Positions 54,980-64,000 of a DNA stretch of 64,000 nucleotides are shown piece after piece. The stretch is from Gnetum montanum (taxonomy: Eukaryota; Streptophyta; Gnetopsida; Gnetales; Gnetaceae), in the NCBI GenBank assembly GCA_015680685.1, contig MNCI01005245.1:93133-157132 (forward strand), read 5' to 3'. Position 1 is the first letter of the stretch, and every line of letters starts with the position of its first letter. The translations under genes were made by a program, and so were the position numbers. Under the pieces are notes generated by a model that saw only the letters and a program-made list of their open reading frames with translations, was not told the DNA's origin and searched no databases.

Positions 54980-57866
54980 ATTGGTAGATGCTTATTAGAT
55001 GAATTGAGGTAGGATAAAGTCATCACATCGTTCTTGGAGGTGGAGGCTTCTATTGTACGGAGGATTATTCATCATGTCATAATGGTGTTGGAGGCCTAGG
55101 TTGTCTTATTGTTGTTGTTGCTACAACGAAAAGTTGAAAGGCATCCAGAAGTGTCCTCAATTTTTTCTCTTTGTCTCATGGATCATAAAAGATCCAAGTT
55201 GCTTTGCCTAGATGAGCTAGTGTAGGTACATTCTATGGGTATGACAGTGAGGAAAACAGCTCCTTTACATTGATAAACTAGGTTGCAAATTGTTTACGTT
55301 TGATGTTAAATGTATAGACAAAATTTTGTAGCTCATGGTAGTCATGCATCCTTTTGGTTAGGTTCCCAATAACAGATTATTAATTAGTAAATTTTCTTTT
55401 AAGAACTTGAAGCTCTGTGTTGGTCACTTCCAACTTCTTTTTAGTCTCTTTGTAGAGCTTGAACTCAACCTTATAAAGGAGGTAAGAGCTGGCTACCTGC
55501 TTCTATAGTTCTGTTTTGGATCTTTTTGTTATTAGCAGTACCAAGTTTTCATATTAGAGGTTGGCAAACTTTATGTATTTGGTTATCTCCTCAATCTACA
55601 ACTCCTCTAGGTGAATCTCAACTTGGTTATATGTGTTGAGTCCATCAAATATGGGTTGCTATACACCACCTCTTTGTTGGAGTTGTTGGAGGGCTCTGTT
55701 CACCTTTGTCTTAGCCAACATGATTTCATTTTTGTTGACTTCTTTAAGCATCATAACTTGGTCCTTGTAGTGATTTTTAACTTGTTTATATTTTAGGGTT
55801 TTTTCTTCCAAACAATGACCTCAATTCTAGTCTTCTAGTGAAGGGCCTAATCCTCCTCCATCCAGATATTTTTATTTTTTGTAGCCAACCTCCTCAAGTC
55901 TAGGTTTACTTCTGCAAGCTGTTTTTGTTGTTGGTGTTTGTATTCTATCATTTGATATTTTTTTTGCTTAGCATTCTATAGGTAACGATTATCTTAGGTT
56001 AGCAAGAAGTTTTACTTACAAACTTGATGAAGATCACGGTCAGTGGAATTTGACATTGATTTTGATAGTAGCACATAAAAAAAATTAAGTTTCTCAGTAG
56101 CATTTTCAATTTCTTGATAGTTTTGTTAAAGATGTTAAAAGAATTCATATTTGATGAGTTCTTACCTAAGAATGATAGGGTGTGACAAGTGGGCTTGAAG
56201 TTTTTCAATCTCAGTGGATAATCATTGATTGTTGATGGTGGCCTCATCAACTTTCATGTTTGCAATCAAGAGCTTACTCCTTATTTTCAATAGTTGTGAC
56301 TAGGTAGCTGATATATCTTTCGAGAGATCAAAGATACCTAGAATCGATTGCCTGACTCCCACTAGTTGTTCTAATAGTTCTTTATGTTGGATAGCACTTA
56401 TCATTCTACTCCTTGCTCTTTTTGATGCTTGTATAACTATCATGACAACAACATTAGCAACAAATGTAGTATAAGTGCTTAAAGCTTCTCCAACATGATC
56501 ACCTTTGCTGCTGTCTCTTGCCCTTTATGTGGCATAACCAAGACTATCGCTCCTTCATCTTCTTTTAGCATTACAGTGAAGGTTGTTACATTCTTAGAAA
56601 TTTTTGGGAATGCTTATCCTCTTATGGACACAATAACTTCTCTAACACTAGGTTGAGAGTGAATGGATGCTTGTTTTCTTTATTAAAAGAATAATGATAT
56701 CATTCCATTGTCTAGCTAGTTGATGATTCTTGTGACCTTATTTAGATGGCTTATGGCTAGATGGTACATCAAAGATTCTCCACTATCTTTGAAGGCTTTT
56801 TGTTTTTGCAATAGCTACTCTCTAAATTTCCTTAGATTCTTTGTAGCTACCAACATTTTAGGTGTTTTCTTCGATGTTTTAGGTGATGGTGCTAGTGGTT
56901 GCTCCTCCTCTTGAAGCTTGGTAAGCAATTTATCTTTCATGATTTCCTGCCATGAAATAGTAAGAGCTCTTTTGACCACATCACTTGAGTAGTGTGGTAT
57001 CCCTTCTATTTTAGGGTTTTTTATGAGGCATGAGAAGTGATGTGTCTTCCTTCCCTTCTCATTCTCCTTGAAACACTTTTCTATTTCACAAAAGATAAGT
57101 TATGAAAGGTTGACTAGAATTTTTTTGCTTAGAGTTGAACATGCCCTAGTAGAGAAGGTTGTGACCTTGCTTGGCCTTACCATTAGATTGAGATGATATA
57201 CTACAATCTTGAAGTATGCCCACTCTACCTAAGTGAGAGCATCATACTCCTTATGGTCCACTCCATAGCACTATTAAACCCACTCTTTCTTGGCCTCTAG
57301 GTTCACTTGAGTAGATATGTTTACTAGCTTTGCCTCGATGTTGGGTAATCTAAGGGCCTTTGTAATTGCTTCAACCAAGTATGAGATGGTAATGTCCTTA
57401 ATTTTAACATTGGTATCTCCTTGTTAGTTGTTCCAAAAGAGGTAAGTTTCTCCCATGTACCATTCCCCATTGTTGGAGAGAATGGACCATAGTAGAGATC
57501 CTTAAAGTCATGTTCTAACTAGTTTTGGTGCAAGCTCCAAGAATGGTTCGAAATTAAGCTCTTGAAGGATGGAGCTCTAAATTTTCTTGGTGCAAAGCAT
57601 CTTCAATAAGGCATCTATAAGTGTAACCTAAAGATTAGATCATGATCTTGAAACTTCATCTCGCTTAGATTACCCTATTTCTACTATAGAATTCTAATGA
57701 ACTTCATCTCAGGCTCCTCATGTTGGGATTCGGTAGCATGGATAGCTTCAACTACTCATTCTTGGGGTTGTTGTTGCCATTGTTGTTATTGGTCCATTCC
57801 ACCATGTGGTCACTTTTCCTTGGCCTGTGATGGCCCTTCTACATGTGGTGCTTGCTTAGGTGCCAT
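54980..57866 (-). pseudogene. Gag-like coiled-coil ORF, minus-strand homologue
   Basis: Starts MAPKQAPHVEGPSQAKEK at 57,866, right after an ATCATAG acceptor-like site. It matches the 38.5-kb ORF: GSLLWSILSNNGEWYMGETY against GSPLWPIFSESGECYLGEIY, and ALRLPNIEAK against VLNLPNTRPK. It then carries KRALTISWQEIMKDKLL, a long coiled coil and an end region near 55,020 before the polypurine tract. Many stops and shifts. Nothing like protease, RT or integrase is inside it. Confidence 0.6.
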
Positions 57867-58430
57867 CTATGATCATAAACATAACATAGGATTAATTCCT
57901 TAGGCATAATCCTTATTTTCTTTAGATACATTTCTTTGTTTGATTGGGCTATGTTTATTGGTAAAACATTAGAATTTCATTGTTAAGTCCTTATTTAGTG
58001 GTTGCAGGCTTATGATATTATTTTATTCATTCTTTAATAGAGATTGATTATTGATATTAACACTTGTGATTATTAATTTAATAATATTTTAATATCTTAT
58101 TAATGTGAAGTTAGAAAAATTTTCTAAAAATTTTCTTTGAAAATCAAGTGTTTGATGACCCTATGATGTAAAGTGTACCTTCAGTAGCTTGAGGATTGAA
58201 GAATGGGTGAAAATGGTTAAACTAGTGAGAAGTTATGGCTTTTGGAATGTTCTGTGCTCTAAAAAATTCAAAAACTTCTTGTGCATTTGTGAGAAAATGT
58301 GAAAAATGAGCTTAGTGTTATGTGTATTTATAGGATTTTTGTGCCATGTTAGTGGGGATGCATCGACATAAGTATTCATAACTATATTTTCACTTGAGAT
58401 ATCGAAGAATTTTGAACGAGTTTATCATCA
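57867..58430 (-). promoter_or_regulatory. Promoter and leader of the minus-strand gag-like element
   Basis: On the minus strand TGATGATAAACTCG (about 58,432) starts a block with GTCGATGCATCC, then TATAAATACAC near 58,333, a leader, a donor-like GAAG/GTACAC near 58,183 and the ATG at 57,866. It looks like a truncated 5' LTR plus leader. Confidence 0.45.
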
Positions 58431-59690
58431 AAACAAGAGCAAAATGGAAGCCAAAAATCTAGAAAATTAGAGCAACAACATAACTGAGGATATGATTCAA
58501 AAAATTGGAGAAATCTGAGCATGTGGAATGAGCAATTAAAGGAATTTTGTTATCCCAAGGTTAAGCAAAAATTTGATGTTGCAAGCTATCAAGAGGATCA
58601 AGATTGTAATGAGTCCTATGGTTAGGGGTTTTAACTTGAAGAAAATCAAAAGATATGCAAGTGGATCCTTCCCAAAGTAGGCTTATGCCTAATATGTCCT
58701 TGCATAACCTCATTACAAGGAGTTCGTAGGCAGCTAAGATTATGAATGATTGTCTTAAGTCAAACTCTATACTCGTGTGAAAAATTATCTTAGGATTATG
58801 GAAACTATAGGTTAAATCTATCAATTTACCATGGTATGAGATAGTGAGGTGAGAGAAAATAGAGTATGAGAATGGTAGAAAAAGAACGGTAGATGAGAAA
58901 TCCATATCATGGTTGCATGGAATCCCTAGTAAAATTTGATATTAATATGATCCTGATATTGTTCTGTTCCAAGTCTAGACTAAGTCCATTTCAATTTCAG
59001 TCACCTCGCATTGATGTATTCCTTCTCTCCTACCATTAAGAACCTATGACAACCATAAGGAATAATCATCAATCTAAGAAAAGAAGAAAAGAGAATAAGG
59101 AAGTGGGTAGGACATTAGTTACAGGGATGCCCATAACTACTGCTTGTAGCCCATGAGATTGTTAAAGTAATGTGGTTTGAATTTCCATTGTTATTTATTT
59201 TATTTATTTATTTTAAATGGGAACCACACCATGTAGAGACATGCTACTTTTTATGGTCAACATTGGGAGTGATGATATACAAATGAGGAGTCATAGAATT
59301 AAAGAAGGAAGTTGAGACAAGAACATCCCTTAATGGCACACCCATTTTTATTTCCACTTGGTCCTTTCCCAATTCATTGGATAACAATATTACATGTTAC
59401 TTTTGGTTTTTATGGAAAAGAACCTTCATGTTCACATGATGTAGACTCCACATGAAACAGATGGAATAAATGGATGCCATGTACTCACTACTTCATACCA
59501 CTAGAAAATTGATAGATTGTTAATAGAGAACATAATCCAAGGATAAAGTTGGTTTTTTGTAATTAATCATAACTTTGCTAGTTGTGTTATACAACTTCCA
59601 AAATTTGTAGTAGTCATGGAACCAAATGATAGATTTCAAGTAGGACCAATTGAAAATAATAGGAAAATATCAAGAAGATAAAATATATAT
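58431..59690. other. No recognised domain
   Basis: Probably the 3' end of the pol fragment element that follows on the minus strand. An open stretch at 58,561-58,905 has no family resemblance. Confidence 0.4.
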
Positions 59691-62640
59691 AAAATAATTA
59701 GTAAAATATTAAGAAAATGAAAAACATATAAATAATGTTTCAAAAGAAAAAGAAGAAAACTCTTTTATTCTTGTCAAGGTGTTATGGTAGATGGATATCT
59801 CTCCCATGATTAAGTTGGAAGGAGGAGATCTGAAAAATGGAGCTAGCTTATTCTTGACGAGAGGTGTTAATGTTGTGGCTAGTTACTTGGAAGTCCAATA
59901 GAGAACCTTGTCAAGGTGTTTAAGTTATTGGACATTGACTAGAATGTGTTTTGCAAAACTTCTTAAGTGATAAATTATCATAGCCCTAGAAGAAAAATTT
60001 GAGTGGATGATGTAAGACCCTTTCCATAATGTCTAGAACTTAGTTCGTCATGTTACATGCATAGGATTCCAATAGAGAACCTTGTCTCCTAGTTTGAATG
60101 TAACATTCCTGATCTATGCATCATCATGTTGTTTATTGCATTCCTTTTGTACTTCATTCATCATTAGAGCTACTCTTCGATTTTCATCTAGCATGTTAAG
60201 TATACAAGTCATTCTTTTTGTGCTAAATTAATGTCTAAGTCAAGTTCATAGGTAGTTGTGAGTGTATAGAGTTAGGTCTGAATTGGAAGTTTGGGTAACT
60301 TTCTATACACTAACTCATAGGGAGAGAAGTCTATAGGAAGTATCCATGTTGAACAATATGTCCAAAGGGCATTTTTGAATTTGGTGTTCCAATCTTTTCT
60401 ACATCTATTGATAGTATAAGTTAGAATTTATGTGATTTCCCTATTGGTTACCTCTACTTGACCATTGGCTTGAGGGTGATAGGGTGTTGTGAGTTTTTGT
60501 TGCACCCTTAAGCATTACATTGACATTTGAAAGCTAGCTCTTGTGAAATATGTTCCATTATCAAAAATTTATGCTCTTGGTACATCAAACCTATTTACCA
60601 CTTATCATTGAAAGAAATGAGCTGCAATGGTAGATGTATAATTAAAAATAGATGTAGCTTCAACCCATTTGGTATAGTAGTAAACAACAACACTAATGTA
60701 TGACTTCCCATTAGACATGGAAGTGATGGATCTTATGAAATCAATTTCACAAAGGTCGAAAGGCTCCAATGGTTGAATCCACTATTGGAGGGCCTTCCAC
60801 TCTAGCTATCATTCCTCCATCTTGTTGACACCTCTTGTAAGAATGAAAGAAATAGTGAGTGTCCTTGAATATTGTTGGTCAAAATTATCCTACCATCAGG
60901 ATCTTTGTAGCTATTCTATTTCTTATATAGTGGCCCCTACAAGGACCCTCATGAGTATTTTGGAGGATTTTCAGTTCATCCACATTAGGTACACACCATC
61001 GTACTAGGCCATCAACATAAATCTTATAGATGTTGCGTTCAATCTCCATCTAATGTTTGAATAGTAAGGAAACTATTGTTTCTTCTTATGATCCCATTCA
61101 ATAGGAGTCTCTTGTTTGAGTAGATATGAGAGGAACTAATCATATTAATTTGTGATGCTTGATGCATGAACTTTGGTTACCTTAGCAAAAAGGAGTTATC
61201 TAAAAATTGATTATATAAGGGCTCTTCATCATCATTGTTATTCCATATTAATCAAGATAAAAGGTCTACAACTACATTCTTAGTCCCTTTTCTATTTACC
61301 ATGGTGAGATCAAACTTCTTTAAGATCACCAATAATTGTATAATACAGGGGCTTACTATTGGCTTATTCATAAGGAAATGGATTGCGTTATGATTAGTGA
61401 GCATAAAAATTAGATATCAAAGAGCAGAGTGCTTGAATGTTTCTAAGGCATACACCACTACCATAAGTTCTTTTTTTCATAGTGGTGTAATTGAGTTGCA
61501 CATCCATAATGCTTCTTCTTGCACAATGGATATAGTACAAGCATCTTTAATAATCTATTTATGTTAACACCACTTCTAATGTGTAGTTGGATGCATCTCC
61601 CATGATGTGAAATGGTTTGGACTAATTAGGGATGCATAGAATTGGAGTTCCTATAAGCTTCTACTTTAAGTGTTGAAATGCTTGTTTGCATTCTTTGGTC
61701 CATTCAAATGCTACATTTTCATTGGTAAGCTCTACTAGTAGCTTGGCAATTTTAGAGAAATTTTTAATGAAAAGCCTATAGTAACCAGTATGACCAAGGA
61801 ATGACCTCACATCTTTGATAGTTTAAGGTTTGTTTAGTTATTCTTTAGATGACCCTTATCTTTTCAAGGTCTATCTTAATTCCTTTCCCTGAAATTCTAT
61901 GCCCTAAAATAATGTCATCTTGGATCATTAAGTGGCTTTTCTGCTAGTTGAGCCATAGGTTTGTCTTCACACATTGTTTTAGTACTTACTAAAGATGGTC
62001 CAATGCTTGTTCAAAGTCAGTGCCTTAGGTGGAGAATTCATTAATGAATACTTTCATATCATTGCTAATTTACTATTGAAAGATGCTTAGAATTAGTTAA
62101 TTGAAAGTTGCAGGGGCATTACAGATGCCAAAGGACATCTTCTTGTAAGTGAAAGCCCCTAAGGACTTGTAAAGGTTGTTTTGGCCTAGTCCTCTAGATA
62201 AATTTGTATTTGGTTGTACCTATTATGCTCATCTTGGAAATTGTAATAACTATTCCCTAAATTGTATTTAACACCTAGTTCACAAATGGTAATAGAAAAT
62301 GATCGTTGAGCATAGTCATGTTCAACAGCTTGAAGTCTATACAAACTCTTCATTGTTCTTCCTTCTTTGGCATAATGACTAGTGAACTTACCCATTTATG
62401 TTCACCACTGGATAGATGAATCCCACTTTGAAAAGCTTTTCAACTTCATTCCTTACAATTTGCTTTAATTTTGGATTCAACTTGATTTTGTTGCTGCCTC
62501 CTAGGTTTAACAATGGAGTTTATATAGATCTGATGGTAGCATATATGTGGATCTATTCCATTCAATTGATCATATGACCAAGTAAAGGCTATTAGCCATT
62601 TTTTACTACTTGTAGTAGCTTCTCCTTTTGTTCATTAGTG
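59690..62640 (-). pseudogene. Ty3 pol fragment: RT, RNase H, integrase
   Basis: Minus strand, in order. RT (about 62,580-61,700): KWVSSLVIMPKKE, then RVCIDFKLLNM and FHLQEDVLWHL, with the catalytic region decayed. RNase H (about 61,560-61,250): ELMVVVYALETFKH and NRKGTKNVVVDLLS. Integrase (about 60,800-60,100): MSNGKSYISVV, KWVEATS, FDNGTYF, TPYHPQANGQVEV and the PYELVY end. These enzymes copy and insert the element. Gag and protease are missing because the frame is cut at 62,643, where an LTR of another element begins. Confidence 0.8.
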
Positions 62641-62647
62641 AGGTTGA

Positions 62648-63486
62648 TGATGAGCGGCGAGATACCCCTATGCCCAACCATACAAATCACAAGTGTTCAT
62701 GCGTGATCTAATCAAACTCAGCAGACCTTAAGTTTTTAAGTACATTAGTTCTAGGATGTGAAATCTAATCATGACAATCATTGTCTTCTCAACTACACTT
62801 GTGGACCTTAATTGTATGGTTAAGTGTAATTGAGGCACATGATTTTTATTATTTTGTATTTTATTTGTCTACGATTAAGAACAAGTTAAAACTTAATTTA
62901 TGAACCAATTTAGCTAATCTAATTGCTAATTAATAACTTACTATCCTAACATAAGTATTCGATTCCACTTTCCGTGCATATCTTGAACATGTATAACGCT
63001 GCTGGGTTACCAAATGTTAAGTGTTGCTAGGATTACCAAGTGTCATGTACATGCTTGAAGCGGTTGTACTTATGTGCTTAATTACTTTCTATTAATCGAA
63101 CTAGCTTACTTTAACTTAATTACTTGGGAGCATTAACGAAAATTGCATAAAACATTAAATACATAAATAAAATATTTAAACTAGCCAAGGTGTTGTAAGG
63201 TTTGATTAGAAATCTCATCTTTACACACTACCATGCTCAGGTACAATAGTGCTTGAATAAAGATCCATACACTCAATGACTCCTGCTAGGGGCACTTTGG
63301 AAAATATTCTAACTTTGGATAAAAGAAACTACAAGAGCTTTGCTATACTATGACAAGAAATATCTGGAAACCATGTGCCCAAGTGCTATATTTATAGGCC
63401 AGCAGATACCCCATGATATTGGATATCTGACATAGCATGTTGGGTTGGATATCCAATATTGGAACCTTGCAAAATACGATTCATCA
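62648..63486 (-). repeat. 3' LTR of a Ty3 element running off the right edge
   Basis: TGATGAGCGGCG at the left and GATTCATCA at the right. The inverted polypurine tract TACCCCCAC adjoins at 63,487, so the body lies to the right. No primer site is found to the left. It interrupts the pol fragment, so it is the younger insertion. TATTTATA is at 63,389-63,396. Confidence 0.8.
63410..63464 (-). promoter_or_regulatory. GATATC palindrome cluster in LTR
   Basis: ATGATATTGGATATC, GTTGGATATCC and CCAATATTGG within 55 bp, upstream of TATAAATA on the minus strand. Confidence 0.55.
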
Positions 63487-64000
63487 TACCCCCACGATTG
63501 AATGAAAACTTGTCCTCGAGTGAGTAAGAAGAGGAACAAGTTCCTTACAAAATAGTGGGGAGGTATGGGATTATTGACTGATATGAAAACTGACTTAAAT
63601 GGAATAGACAGACGCCTAAGTGCCCAAGTGTATGAATTTACAATCTTTTACAAAATTGGGTGTTCATGACAATAGAATTAAACACTTTGGATAAAACTTA
63701 CATCCAACTCCTTTAGTAGCTAAAAGAGCGAGGGAGAAAATCCAATGATCATGAATGGTCCTTGTCACATTGTGCTATTGCATCTTCCTTAGTGAAGATA
63801 GTCCCGCTTCCAATCCATGCTTAGTACTACAATCATAACAAAATTATGGATTAGTGTGCAATGTGTAACATATAGCTTTTAAGTATCTTGTCTTGTTGGT
63901 GGTTATACTTGGCTAGGTTGTGATTATGGTGGATTGATTTCTTTAATAGTGTTAGTGGGAAAATTGAAGAATAGGGTGAAATGGTTAAGTAGTCCATTAA
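63487..64000 (-). mobile_element. 3' end of a Ty3 element body
   Basis: Begins with the inverted polypurine tract and CTCGAGGACAAG (minus), the typical end of Ty3 coding regions in this window (compare 54,792-54,825). The rest is outside the window. Confidence 0.6.

Overview
The window is nuclear DNA from a seed plant with a large, repeat-filled genome. A gymnosperm is plausible because a conserved host gene is spread over more than 15 kb with an 11 kb intron and the repeats are old and decayed, but nothing here proves the lineage. There are no bacterial-style operons. Apart from one host gene, nearly everything recognisable is a transposable element or its debris, broken by stop codons and frameshifts.

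Host gene: the minus strand from 31,032 down to 15,760 carries the first six exons of an organelle-type histidyl-tRNA synthetase (HRS1-like). All splice sites and phases agree, and class II motif 2 is present. The C-terminal exons were not found and probably lie beyond the left edge. Intron 1 holds an L1-type LINE remnant. Intron 5 (11,043 bp) holds three nested insertions: an RTE-like LINE split by a 9.2 kb LINE (17-bp target duplication), which is itself split by a 2.94 kb LTR-like insertion (5-bp target duplication).

Left part (1-15,640): LINE copies A (1-1,001), D (6,505-9,136) and C (12,909-15,630, minus) belong with intronic copy B to one LINE family. Its second ORF runs endonuclease, reverse transcriptase, zinc-binding region, an unrecognised conserved domain, a charged coiled coil and a 66-residue terminal module that looks like a DnaJ J-domain. 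A Ty3-type gag-protease element without pol lies at 9,137-12,499. SINEs and older repeats fill the rest.

Right part (31,033-64,000): a Ty3 family whose LTRs begin TGATGA and end TCATCA, with a decayed tRNA-Asp-like primer site, appears as LTRs, as gag-only elements and as a second large coiled-coil ORF family (38.5-41.4 kb plus; 54.8-57.9 kb minus). A pol-only Ty3 fragment is at 59.7-62.6 kb. A Ty1/copia element (47.6-53.8 kb, minus) and a related solo LTR (44.9-46.0 kb) are also present.

The observations most worth following are (1) the J-domain-like module kept at exactly 66 codons in three diverged LINE copies, (2) clusters of short palindromes (ancestral AGACGTCT-type or GATATC-type) just upstream of the TATA box in the LTRs of at least three unrelated retrotransposon families, and (3) gag-only LTR elements arranged in tandem with shared LTRs. 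Two assembly problems are visible: a 50-bp exact duplication flanking a single N at 39,126, and a 29-N gap at 44,933.
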